NCBI GenBank assembly: GCA_002748355.1
Contig: PDSF01000055.1
Span: forward strand, 1-46,990
Length of the DNA stretch: 46,990 nucleotides
Source: Planctomycetota bacterium
GTDB lineage: Bacteria > Planctomycetota > UBA1135 > GCA-002748355
Direction of reading: 5' to 3'
Shown here: positions 16,262 to 23,764 of the stretch, in pieces
How positions within the stretch are numbered: position 1 is the stretch's first letter
Layout of the letters: the number at the start of each line of letters is the position of its first letter
The notes under the pieces: model-generated
Told to the model about the DNA's origin: nothing
The model's database searches: none
The model's input: the letters and a program-made list of their open reading frames with translations, nothing else
Program-made: the position numbers and the translations under genes

Positions 16262-17224
16262 ATGCACGTTCACGACGGGGAACAGAACTACCACCGCACG
16301 TTTTTTCTGGGGGTCACCCTCAACATTGCCTTCGTGGTGGTGGAGCTGCTGTACGGCACTTGGGCTGGCAGCCTCGCCCTTGTGGCCGATGCCTGGCATA
16401 ACCTGAGTGACGTGCTCGGTCTGCTGCTTGCGTGGGGGGCCTACTATGCGGCGAACAAGCGCCCCAGCGCCCGTTACACCTACGGCCTGCGCAAGTCGAC
16501 CATCCTGGCGGCGCTCGGTAGCGCCATCCTTCTCCTGGTCGCGCTGGGTGCCATTGGCTGGGAGGCCATCGGGCGCTTCTTCATCCAGCCCAAGGTCTCG
16601 GGCCAGACGGTGCTGGTTGTTGCCGGCATCGGCTTTGTGATCAACAGCATCACGGCGCTGCTGTTCTTTGCTGATCGCAAGCGCGACCTCAACCTCCGTG
16701 GGGCCTTCTTGCACATGGCGGCGGATGCCCTGGTCTCTTTGGGCGTCCTGGTGTCGGGCCTGGTGATCATGTGGACGGATTGGAGGATCCTCGATCCGCT
16801 GATCAGCCTGGCCATCGTCGTGGTCATCCTGATCGGCACCTGGGATCTCTTGCGGCAGTCGCTGGGGCTCTCCCTGGACGCCGCGCCCGAAGGCCTCGAT
16901 GTGCCCGCCGTCGAGTCCTGGCTCCTGGAACAATCCGGAGTCTCCGAGGTGCATGACCTCCACGTCTGGGCCATGAGCACCACCGAGACCGCGATGAGCG
17001 CCCACCTGGTCATGCCAGAGGGCGCAAGCGACGAGTGGTTGCACAGCACCGCAGATGGACTCCTCAGCGAGTTCCACATCGCCCACCCGACCCTCCAGGT
17101 CGAGCGCGGAACCCAGCCCGGTGCCTGCCGCCTCGAGCAAGGCGACGACGGCATGCCGCAGGCGCATGGGCACAGCCACGGGCATGGGCACGGGCACCAG
17201 CATGGGCACGGGCACCGGCACTAA
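16262..17224 (+). CDS. Cation diffusion facilitator metal exporter
   Basis: A 320-residue CDF transporter of the inner membrane, of the CzcD/ZitB type, exporting Zn(II), Co(II) or similar in exchange for protons. Six hydrophobic helices are visible. The paired metal-site motifs are HNLSD with the preceding Asp (DAWHNLSD) in helix II and HMAADALVS in helix V. The cytoplasmic domain (about 205-285) contains VSEVHDLHVWAMS. The C-terminus is a His/Gly-rich tail (about 295-320) of repeated HGHG, likely a metal buffer. N-terminal MHVHD adds further histidines. Nine bases separate it from the phosphatase gene. It lies upstream of the arsenic operon but has its own frame and is probably independent. 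Confidence 0.93.
   Translation: MHVHDGEQNYHRTFFLGVTLNIAFVVVELLYGTWAGSLALVADAWHNLSDVLGLLLAWGAYYAANKRPSARYTYGLRKSTILAALGSAILLLVALGAIGWEAIGRFFIQPKVSGQTVLVVAGIGFVINSITALLFFADRKRDLNLRGAFLHMAADALVSLGVLVSGLVIMWTDWRILDPLISLAIVVVILIGTWDLLRQSLGLSLDAAPEGLDVPAVESWLLEQSGVSEVHDLHVWAMSTTETAMSAHLVMPEGASDEWLHSTADGLLSEFHIAHPTLQVERGTQPGACRLEQGDDGMPQAHGHSHGHGHGHQHGHGHRH
16783..16792. repeat. GAGGATCCTC palindrome, copy 4
   Basis: Inside the CDF gene, read as AGG-ATC-CTC (Arg-Ile-Leu) in DWRILDP. Confidence 0.9.
17160..17222. repeat. His-codon repeat in CDF tail
   Basis: CATGGGCAC and CACGGGCAT-type hexamers recur through the 3' end of the exporter gene, encoding alternating His and Gly. Length here could vary by slippage without a frameshift, because the unit is six bases. 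Confidence 0.75.
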
Positions 17225-17467
17225 GCGCAGCTGAGGAGCCGGAGTCGGACCCTGGTCTAGACGCTGGGTGGCCCAGCTATCCGGTACCACGTACGTTGCC
17301 CAGAGCTCTATCCCCGAGCTTGTCCACTGGTTTTGAATGTAGGGCGTGATAATCAAGTCCTTGAAAAATAGGTACTTGAGCATCCTCGCACTGTTTGGGC
17401 TGGCTCAGTTCCCCGCTCTATCCCCAACTTGTCCACAGAGGATCCTTGCTCTAGTGACAATGTTTCG
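17225..17467. other. Intergenic region before arsenic operon
   Basis: This gap is richer in A and T than its surroundings. It holds a 6-bp hairpin (GCTGGG 17263-17268 with CCCAGC 17272-17277) just after the exporter gene. A diverged direct repeat follows: GCTCTATCCCC at 17305-17315 and 17415-17425, each followed by a TTGTCCAC core (17320 and 17429). The inverted pair TCAAGT 17353-17358 and ACTTGA 17374-17379 lies between them. TTGTCCACA matches the DnaA box form seen in high-GC bacteria, although two boxes alone do not make an origin. Confidence 0.5.
17438..17447. repeat. One-mismatch copy of the palindrome
   Basis: GAGGATCCTT, one base off GAGGATCCTC, in the intergenic region before the arsenic operon and directly after a DnaA-box-like TTGTCCACA. 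Confidence 0.75.
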
Positions 17468-17483
17468 ATATTTCGGGAAATAT
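17468..17483 (+). promoter_or_regulatory. Probable ArsR operator dyad
   Basis: ATATTTC (17468-17474) and GAAATAT (17477-17483) are perfect inverted arms around GG. The dyad overlaps the start codon of the ArsR-ArsC fusion at 17482. AT-rich dyads near the promoter or start are typical ArsR targets, so autorepression is inferred. Confidence 0.6.
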
Positions 17484-18282
17484 GGAAATGAAGGAAGCCC
17501 TCGGCGTCTTGGCGGCGCTTGGCCACCGGTCACGGCTTGAACTCTTTCGGCTCTTGGTGCGGGCGGGTCCGGCTGGCTTGCCGGCTGGGGAGCTGGCGCG
17601 CGATCTGGGGCAGGCGGCTTCGACGGTCTCTACCCATCTCAAGCGCCTCACCGAGGTGGGGCTGGCGACTTGTGAGCGTCAGGGGCGGGTGCTGCGCTAC
17701 GGGATCAACGTGGACTGCGTCCAGGCTCTCTTTTGGTTCCTTGGCGAGGACTGTTGCCAGGGGCGCCTGGAGCTTTGCCCGCCGCCGACCTTTCGGATCC
17801 AGCAAGAGTTGGAGGGGCTGCAGCGTGGGCCGCGCGCAGGCTTGGAGCAGGTCCTCTTCATCTGTTCGCGCAACTCGGCGCGCAGTCAGATGGCGGAGGC
17901 CATACTCCGGCACCTGGCGCCGGAGCGCTTTCGGGTGGCGAGTGCTGGGATCCGGGCCAGCGAAGTGCATCCCTGGACGCTGGAGGTGCTGCAGGAGCGC
18001 GAGGTCGACGGCTCCATGCTGGAGGCGAAGGACCTGGGCGAGTTCCTGGGCAAGGGGCCGATCGACACCGCGATCATCGTATGTGAGCGGGCCAAGGAGC
18101 ACTGCGCCGAGCTGTACCCCTTCGCACAGAGCATCCTCGAATGGCCCTTCCCGGACCCGGTCGAGGCTGATGAGGCTGGGCAGTTGCGGGCCTTCCGCGT
18201 AGTGCGGGATCAAATCTGGGACAAGATCGAGAGCTGGCTCGAAGAAGCTGCTAGCGGCTATTTGCGAATGGAGCGGAACTGA
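17482..18282 (+). CDS. ArsR-arsenate reductase fusion
   Basis: A 266-residue fusion. Residues 1-85 are an ArsR winged helix (GHRSRLELFRLL; recognition helix STVSTHLKRLTEVGL). EDCCQGRLELC (about 90-100) resembles the As(III)-sensing cysteine cluster of one ArsR class. From about 122, VLFICSRNSARSQMAEAILR starts a low-molecular-weight phosphatase-fold arsenate reductase of the thioredoxin-linked type. Cys128 is in the P-loop, and CERAKEHC gives the Cys201/Cys208 relay pair, spaced as in staphylococcal ArsC. One polypeptide would therefore sense arsenite and reduce arsenate. The stop overlaps the next start (TGATG), so an operon with the GAPDH and ArsJ genes is clear. The dyad at the start codon suggests autoregulation. 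Confidence 0.92.
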   Translation: MEMKEALGVLAALGHRSRLELFRLLVRAGPAGLPAGELARDLGQAASTVSTHLKRLTEVGLATCERQGRVLRYGINVDCVQALFWFLGEDCCQGRLELCPPPTFRIQQELEGLQRGPRAGLEQVLFICSRNSARSQMAEAILRHLAPERFRVASAGIRASEVHPWTLEVLQEREVDGSMLEAKDLGEFLGKGPIDTAIIVCERAKEHCAELYPFAQSILEWPFPDPVEADEAGQLRAFRVVRDQIWDKIESWLEEAASGYLRMERN

Positions 18283-19292
18283 TGCGGATTGGAATCAATG
18301 GCTATGGCCGTATGGGGCGGCTCTTCTTGCGGGCAGCCGCGCGTTTTCCCGAGCTGGAGCTGGTGCATGTCAACGAGCCGAAGGGCTCGGATGAAACACT
18401 GGCTTTGATTACCGAGTTCGACTCGGTGCAAGGGCGCTTCGCTTCCCCGTGCAGCTCGCCGGCCAAGGGGCGACTGCGGATTGGCGAGCAAGAGCTCCGG
18501 CGCACGGCCGCGACTTCGCCAGCAGAGATCGACTGGGCGGCTAGCGGTGTGCAGCTCGTTGTCGAGGCCAGCGGTCGCTTCCGCAGCACGGCGCTGCTGC
18601 AGCCGCATTTCGAGAACGGTGCCCAGCGCGTGCTGGTCTCGGCGCCGGTCAAAGATGGCCCACCGAACATCGTTGTGGGAGTCAACGATCAGGGCGTCGA
18701 CTTCGCCTCCGAGAGAATCCTCACGGCGGCTTCCTGCACGACGAATTGCCTGGCGCCGGTCGTTCGAGTCCTGCACGACAGTTTTGGCATCGAGCGCGGC
18801 GTCGTGACCACCATCCACGATCCGACCAATACCCAAGTCGTGCATGACTTGCCGCAGAGTGACCCGCGGCGCTCGCGCGCGGCGCAGATCAACTTGATCC
18901 CGACCACGACCAACTCGGCTACGGCTGTGACTCTCATCGTGCCGGAGCTCGCCGGCAAGCTGGACAGCATCGCGGTGCGCGCCCCGGTGTTGAACGCTTC
19001 GCTGACCGACTGCGCCTTCCACGTGGCGCGTGACTGCTCGCCCGAGGAGGTCAACGCCGCGTTGAAGGCGGCGAGCGACTGCGCGCCCCTTCGCGGCATT
19101 CTCGGCTACGAGGAGCGGCCTTTGGTCAGCAGCGACTTCGCCGGTGATCCGCGTAGCGGCATCGTCGATGCGCTCTCGACCCGGGTCGTCGACCGGCGCC
19201 TGGTCAAGGTGATGGCCTGGTACGACAACGAATGGGGCTACGCCAATCGCCTCGCCGAGCTCGCCTTGCGCATTGCCCAGGCAGCCGTCTGA
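18282..19292 (+). CDS. ArsJ-associated glyceraldehyde-3-phosphate dehydrogenase
   Basis: A 336-residue GAPDH with the NAD-binding start MRIGINGYGRMGRLFLRA and catalytic Cys152 in SCTTNCLAPV. Further conserved elements are TTIHDPTNTQ and WYDNEWGYANRL. In ars clusters such a copy uses arsenate in place of phosphate to make 1-arseno-3-phosphoglycerate, which ArsJ exports. That role is inferred from the direct coupling to an ArsR-ArsC fusion upstream and arsJ one base downstream. On sequence alone it could be a glycolytic or gluconeogenic enzyme. The glycolytic GAPDH usually lies with pgk, which is absent here. Confidence 0.92.
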   Translation: MRIGINGYGRMGRLFLRAAARFPELELVHVNEPKGSDETLALITEFDSVQGRFASPCSSPAKGRLRIGEQELRRTAATSPAEIDWAASGVQLVVEASGRFRSTALLQPHFENGAQRVLVSAPVKDGPPNIVVGVNDQGVDFASERILTAASCTTNCLAPVVRVLHDSFGIERGVVTTIHDPTNTQVVHDLPQSDPRRSRAAQINLIPTTTNSATAVTLIVPELAGKLDSIAVRAPVLNASLTDCAFHVARDCSPEEVNAALKAASDCAPLRGILGYEERPLVSSDFAGDPRSGIVDALSTRVVDRRLVKVMAWYDNEWGYANRLAELALRIAQAAV

Positions 19293-19293
19293 G

Positions 19294-20526
19294 ATGCGGG
19301 CTCTACGGGAATACGCAGTCGTCACCGGGGCCTACTGGGTCTTCACGCTGACCGACGGCGCCCTGCGTATGCTCATGCTCTTCCACCTGCACCGGCTCGG
19401 CTACTCGCCGGTCGAGGTGGTGTCGCTGTTCTTGTTCTACGAGTTCTTCGGCATCGTCACCAACTTCGTCGGTGGCTGGCTCGGCGCGCGTTTCGGGCTC
19501 AAGTGGACGCTCTTCTTGGGCTTGAGCCTGCAGATCGTGGCTTGCAGCGTTTTGGCCTGGCGGGCGCAGGCCTTGACCATTCCCTTGGTGATGGCGGCGC
19601 AGGGCCTCAGCGGCATCGCCAAAGACCTGACCAAGATGAGTTCGAAGAGCTACGTCAAGCTCGTCGTGCCCGAGGGCGACAGCCGGGGGCTGATGAAGTG
19701 GGTGGCTCTCTTGACCGGCTCCAAAAACGCGCTCAAGGGGCTCGGCTTCTTCCTCGGTGGCGCGCTGCTGGGCCTGGTCGGTTTCGCCAATGCCAACTGG
19801 GGCATGTCCGCGGCTTTGGCCCTGGCGCTGATGGTGAGCATCCTCTTGCTGCCGCAGGCCATGGGCCGGGCGAAGGAAAAGCCTGGCCTCTCGGCACTGA
19901 TCTCTCGCGACCCGCGCATCAACTGGCTGTCAGCCGCGCGCCTCTTCCTCTTTGCCTCGCGGGATGTCTGGTTCGTCTTTGCGTTGCCCATCTACCTCAG
20001 TAGCGAACTCGGATGGAGTCATGCCGGCTCGGGAGCCTTTCTCGCCGCTTGGGTGATCGGCTACGGCATGGTGCAGGCGAGCGCGCCGCGACTGGTGGGC
20101 GGCAAGGGCGCGGCCAAGGCCCTGGATGGGGGGCGGGCCCTGCGCCTGACCCTGCTGCTGTCCTTGCCGCTGGCGGTGATCGCTGCCCTGCTCTACGCGG
20201 GCCTCGACCCGGCGCTGACCCTGATCGGCGGGCTGGTCATCTTTGGGGTCGTTTTTGCGGCCTGCAGCGCGCTGCACAGCTTTTTGATCGTGCACTACGC
20301 CGAGCGCGGCCAGGTCTCCCTCGGCCTAGGCTTTTACTACTCGGCCAACGCTGCCGGTCGCCTCGCTGGCACCATCGCTTCGGGGCTGGTCTATCAGGCC
20401 GCCGGCTCGGGGAAGAGCGGGCTCATCGCCTGCCTTGCCGTCTCCCTGGCTTCCGTCTTGCTGAGCGCCCTGCTCTGCCTTCTGCTGATCCGGGCCGAGG
20501 AACGGCTGGCTGCGCCCTCTAGCTAG
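19294..20526 (+). CDS. arsJ: Organoarsenical exporter ArsJ
   Basis: A 410-residue MFS-type inner-membrane protein with about 11-12 hydrophobic helices. The N-terminal sequence EYAVVTGAYWVFTLTDGALR, then MLMLFHLHRLGYSPVE and FEFFGIVTN-like FYEFFGIVTNFVGGWLG, is characteristic of ArsJ, as is KDLTKMSSKSYVKLV. ArsJ exports 1-arseno-3-phosphoglycerate, which then breaks down outside to release arsenate. ATG 19294 follows the GAPDH stop by one base; an in-frame ATG at 19273 would overlap and is less likely. It completes a three-gene arsenate detoxification operon. Confidence 0.92.
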   Translation: MRALREYAVVTGAYWVFTLTDGALRMLMLFHLHRLGYSPVEVVSLFLFYEFFGIVTNFVGGWLGARFGLKWTLFLGLSLQIVACSVLAWRAQALTIPLVMAAQGLSGIAKDLTKMSSKSYVKLVVPEGDSRGLMKWVALLTGSKNALKGLGFFLGGALLGLVGFANANWGMSAALALALMVSILLLPQAMGRAKEKPGLSALISRDPRINWLSAARLFLFASRDVWFVFALPIYLSSELGWSHAGSGAFLAAWVIGYGMVQASAPRLVGGKGAAKALDGGRALRLTLLLSLPLAVIAALLYAGLDPALTLIGGLVIFGVVFAACSALHSFLIVHYAERGQVSLGLGFYYSANAAGRLAGTIASGLVYQAAGSGKSGLIACLAVSLASVLLSALLCLLLIRAEERLAAPSS

Positions 20527-20547
20527 GCGGCGGAACTCGCGAGAAGC

Positions 20548-20564
20548 GGCAGGTTCTTCCTGCC
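20548..20564 (+). terminator. Short hairpin after arsJ
   Basis: GGCAGG (20548-20553) pairs with CCTGCC (20559-20564) around TTCTT, 22 bases after the arsJ stop. There is no T-run, so termination is uncertain. Confidence 0.35.
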
Positions 20565-20628
20565 TGGGACTCCGAGGCGCTACACTCGCGGCCCAGGTCA
20601 CTGCCCGGAATCGTTAGGGAGTCTCCCC

Positions 20629-21534
20629 ATGAATGTCGTCGTTACAGGTGGAACCGGCTTTGTCGGTCGGCGGGTTGTCGAGACCCTTCTCGAACGCGGC
20701 GATGCCGTGTGCATCGTCACTCGGGATGCCGCGAGGCTGCCGAGCACCTTCCACGGACTCGTCGAGACGATGAGCTGGGACGAACTCGATCTGTCGGGGA
20801 AAGACGCGGTCGTGCACCTGGCGGGCGAGAACATCTTCGCCAAGCGCTGGAGCGAGGACTTCAAGCGCCGGCTGCGCAGCAGCCGCGTGGAGACTACTGA
20901 GCGGGTCGTTGAGGCCCTGGCCAAGGCCGAGCCGCGGCCTTCGGTCTTTGTCTGCGCCTCCGCCATCGGCATCTACGGCAACCAGGGGGAGGCCGAGCTG
21001 AACGAAAAGAGCTCTGCCGGCAACGGCCTTCTTGCCGAGATTGGCCAGGCTTGGGAGGCCGCCGCGCGCCAGGCCGAAGAGCACGGTGTGCGCAGCGTGC
21101 AGCTGCGGATTGGCGTGGTCCTTGGCGAAGGCGGCGGGGCGCTGGCGCGCATGATGGGCCCGTTCAAGGCCTACCTCGGTGGTCCGGTTGGCGGCGGCAA
21201 GCAGTGGGTCTCTTGGGTGCACGTGCGTGACGTGGCCCGGATCGTGGCCTTCGCCCTCGACCATGAGAAGGCCAAGGGGCCGATCAACGCGACGGCGCCC
21301 GAGCCGGTGCGGATGAAGGAGCTTTGCTCGGCGTTCGGCAAGGCCATTCATCGCCCGTCCTGGATGCCGGTGCCGGGTTTTGCCCTTCGGCTCCTCTATG
21401 GGCCGTCGGCGGAGGTGGTTCTCGGGAGCATCCGCACCCGGCCTTCCCGGCTTCAGGAACTCGGCTTTACCTTCGAGTTTCCCCAGCTCCAGGGCGCGGT
21501 CGAAGAGTGCTTGACCGAGCTCGTGGTTCCTTGA
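20629..21534 (+). CDS. SDR epimerase, TIGR01777/YfcH family
   Basis: A 301-residue extended SDR protein of the YfcH group. The N-terminus VVVTGGTGFVGRRVVETLLERG is a Rossmann nucleotide-binding motif (TGGTGFVG). VVHLAGENI (about 62-70), FVCASAIGIYG (about 105-115), and a C-terminal domain with LGSIRTRPSRLQELGF (DUF1731-like) are typical of this family. AGGGAG lies six bases before ATG 20629. The substrate is unknown; YfcH relatives include cell-division-related and plant proteins. It stands alone between the arsenic operon and the phosphatase gene. Confidence 0.9.
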   Translation: MNVVVTGGTGFVGRRVVETLLERGDAVCIVTRDAARLPSTFHGLVETMSWDELDLSGKDAVVHLAGENIFAKRWSEDFKRRLRSSRVETTERVVEALAKAEPRPSVFVCASAIGIYGNQGEAELNEKSSAGNGLLAEIGQAWEAAARQAEEHGVRSVQLRIGVVLGEGGGALARMMGPFKAYLGGPVGGGKQWVSWVHVRDVARIVAFALDHEKAKGPINATAPEPVRMKELCSAFGKAIHRPSWMPVPGFALRLLYGPSAEVVLGSIRTRPSRLQELGFTFEFPQLQGAVEECLTELVVP

Positions 21535-21622
21535 TGCCTTGCGCAGCTCTCTACAGTGGCATCCACAGGGCAGCCGCAGTGAAGTCATGAGGCGGGCGAA
21601 GCACTGAGGTAGGGCGCTAGAT

Positions 21623-22504
21623 ATGCGCGCGAGGAAATCCCTGCAACTGGCCTTCGGCAGCGTTTGTGGACCGGCGCGGGCGATCAACGAAGACGAGTTT
21701 CTCGTCTACGAGCCGCAGGACCCCGAGGAGCTGCAGCGCCTTGGCCGCCTCCTCATCGTCGCGGACGGTGTCGGTGGCGGCCCTGCCGGTGCCGAAGCGA
21801 GCCACGTGGCGTTACGGCACTTCCTCGCCGCTTTCTTGGATGCTGAGGGGCCTTCGGCCGCGCGCCTTTCGCGGGGCGTGAGCGCCGCCAACTCGGCCCT
21901 TGCTGCCGAGGTCCGGCGCCGCCCCAACCTCGAGGGAATGGCTACGACGCTGACGGCCATCAACCTCCGAGGCCATCGACTCGAAGGGGTGCAGCTCGGG
22001 GACACCGTTTGCCTCTTGGGCCGGGAAGGGCAGTGGACGGCGCTGAGCCCGATCCACCGCGCCATGACCAGCACCCGCCTTACCCGTGCTGTTGGGGCCG
22101 GCGGCGAGAGAGCGGAGGCCGAGCCCTTCGAGGCTGAGCTGCGGGCTGGGGATCTGCTGCTCCTTGCGACCGATGGCATCTGGGACGGTCTTGGCGAAGA
22201 GCGGGTCTTCGGAATCTTGCGTGGGCTAGAGCCCGAACTCGGGGTGCAGCGCTTGCTGGAGGCTGCCCAGAGAACGGCGGGGGGCGATAACGCTACCGCC
22301 GTGCTGATGCGGGTTCCCGAGCTGGAGGTGGACCAGAGCACCAGCTTCCGCGAGCTGCACGAGATTTCACCGCCAGCGCCGCTGCCGGAATACGGTCGCG
22401 GCGAGGCTCCGGGGCGTATCCTGCGCCTGCTCCCCTGGCTATTTCTGGGCCTTGCGGCCTTGCTGCTTGCCGCCCACTTCGCAGGCTGGCTCCAGCGACT
22501 CTGA
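21623..22504 (+). CDS. PP2C-type Ser/Thr phosphatase with membrane anchor
   Basis: A 293-residue PPM/PP2C phosphatase. Metal-binding elements are NEDEF (about 24-28), VADGVGGGPAGAEAS (about 48-62), LLLATDGIWDGLGE (about 183-196) and GGDNATAV (about 223-230). It would dephosphorylate Ser/Thr phosphoproteins in the cytoplasm, opposing Hanks-type kinases, which are abundant in Planctomycetota but absent from this window. The C-terminus has one hydrophobic helix (LLPWLFLGLAALLLAAHFAG), so the enzyme is likely tethered to the inner membrane. GAGGTAGGG lies upstream of ATG 21623. Confidence 0.92.
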   Translation: MRARKSLQLAFGSVCGPARAINEDEFLVYEPQDPEELQRLGRLLIVADGVGGGPAGAEASHVALRHFLAAFLDAEGPSAARLSRGVSAANSALAAEVRRRPNLEGMATTLTAINLRGHRLEGVQLGDTVCLLGREGQWTALSPIHRAMTSTRLTRAVGAGGERAEAEPFEAELRAGDLLLLATDGIWDGLGEERVFGILRGLEPELGVQRLLEAAQRTAGGDNATAVLMRVPELEVDQSTSFRELHEISPPAPLPEYGRGEAPGRILRLLPWLFLGLAALLLAAHFAGWLQRL

Positions 22505-22563
22505 GCTGTCACGATACTCCGTGCTCCGGAGCTGCTGTCCTTTCCTCTACCGACCCACAGCCC

Positions 22564-23733
22564 ATGCCCAAGAAGATCCAAAGGCGAGTCCCTGCTCCCC
22601 GTGCCCGCAACGAGGGCCCAAGGCCGGGTATCCCCGGTCTCGCGGATGGCAAGAATAAGCAGCATGGAGCCGGGCTCTTCGGATCCAAGGTCTCTGCCCG
22701 CGCGCTTGCGGATTTCACCACCCAGTTCGCGACCTTGCTCGAAGCCGGCATCCCGGTGGTCAAGAGCCTGCGCATCCTTGAAGGGCAGCTTCGGCCTGGG
22801 CCGTTGCAGCGCGCCGTCGCCCAGCTCGCCGTGGATGTCGAAGGAGGCACCCCGCTCTCCGAAGCGATGGAGAAGGAGCCGAAGATCTTCGATCAGCTCT
22901 ACTCCAATATGATCCGCGCCGGTGAGGCCGGCGGTATTCAAGACACCATCCTTGAGCGCCTCGCGGCTTTCATGGAGAAGGCTGAGGAGATCAAGGCCCG
23001 GGTCAAGGGGGCTCTGGCCTACCCGGCCTTCGTCGTGATCATTGGCCTTGTCGTGATTGGCGCGGTGCTGATCTTTGTGATCCCGACCTTCAAGGAGATC
23101 TTCGAGAAGCAGCTGCGCAGCGACCTGCCGACCATCACCCAGCTCCTCGTGGATGCCAGCGACTTTGTGGTCTCGCACTGGTATCTCTGGTTCTTGGGCG
23201 GCCCAGCGCTGATCGCCCTGCATATGACACTCACCCGCAAGGTCTATGGCTACCGGCGCTGGCGTGACGGCCTTCTGCTCAAGCTGCCGGTCCTTGGCGT
23301 TTTGGTCAAACGGACCATCGTTGCGCGTTTTGCCCGCACCTTCGGCACCCTGATCCAGAGTGGTGTCCCGCACGTGCAGGGCCTTGAGATCGTCAAGGCT
23401 TCGGCGAACAACGTCGTCCTCCAAGAAGGCCTCGACGCGATCTCTGCGAGCATTAAGGAGGGCGAGGGGATTGCTCGGCCGATGGGGGAGACCCAGCTCT
23501 TCGACGACCTGGTCGTCAACATGGTCGATGTCGGCGAGCAAACGGGCGAACTCGATCGCATGCTGATCCGCATCGCTGGCCGCTATGAGGTGCAGGTCGA
23601 TCGTGCCGTCGATACCGTCATCAAAACGATGGAGATCATGATCATCCTCTTCCTGGCGCTGTTCGTGGGGCTCGTCGTTGCTTCGCTACTCGCGCCCATG
23701 ATTCAGTTGATGGAGCAGGCCGGACGCCGTTGA
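22564..23733 (+). CDS. Type II secretion/type IV pilus platform protein (GspF/PilC)
   Basis: A 389-residue inner-membrane platform protein. A basic, Pro-rich N-terminus (1-45) precedes two T2SSF domains, about 50-170 (FTTQFATLLEAGIPVVKSLR and EGGTPLSEAM) and 255-375 (RFARTFGTLIQSGVPHVQGL). Three hydrophobic segments are visible: FVVIIGLVVIGAVLIFVI, YLWFLGGPALIALHM and IMIILFLALFVGLVVASLL. The domains duplicate as in GspF and PilC. No GspE, GspD or pseudopilin gene is nearby, so it probably works with components encoded elsewhere. It cannot be assigned to secretion or pilus on sequence alone. Confidence 0.93.
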   Translation: MPKKIQRRVPAPRARNEGPRPGIPGLADGKNKQHGAGLFGSKVSARALADFTTQFATLLEAGIPVVKSLRILEGQLRPGPLQRAVAQLAVDVEGGTPLSEAMEKEPKIFDQLYSNMIRAGEAGGIQDTILERLAAFMEKAEEIKARVKGALAYPAFVVIIGLVVIGAVLIFVIPTFKEIFEKQLRSDLPTITQLLVDASDFVVSHWYLWFLGGPALIALHMTLTRKVYGYRRWRDGLLLKLPVLGVLVKRTIVARFARTFGTLIQSGVPHVQGLEIVKASANNVVLQEGLDAISASIKEGEGIARPMGETQLFDDLVVNMVDVGEQTGELDRMLIRIAGRYEVQVDRAVDTVIKTMEIMIILFLALFVGLVVASLLAPMIQLMEQAGRR

Positions 23734-23764
23734 TCCGGTAGGGGATCGTGAGGCAGGACTTCAG

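Noticed and set aside
17160..17222. Short array resembling CRISPR repeats
   Set aside because: The hexamer repeats encode the His/Gly tail of the CDF protein and have no spacers.
15752..17383. 543-codon open frame on the reverse strand
   Set aside because: It is opposite the phosphatase and CDF genes, whose catalytic motifs are unambiguous.
17346..17540. 64-codon forward frame before the arsenic operon
   Set aside because: It overlaps the ArsR start in another frame, has no good start signal, and covers repeats and the operator.
21706..23541. 611-codon open frame on the reverse strand
   Set aside because: It lies opposite the PP2C and GspF/PilC genes, crosses their boundary, and shows no motif; it is a shadow.
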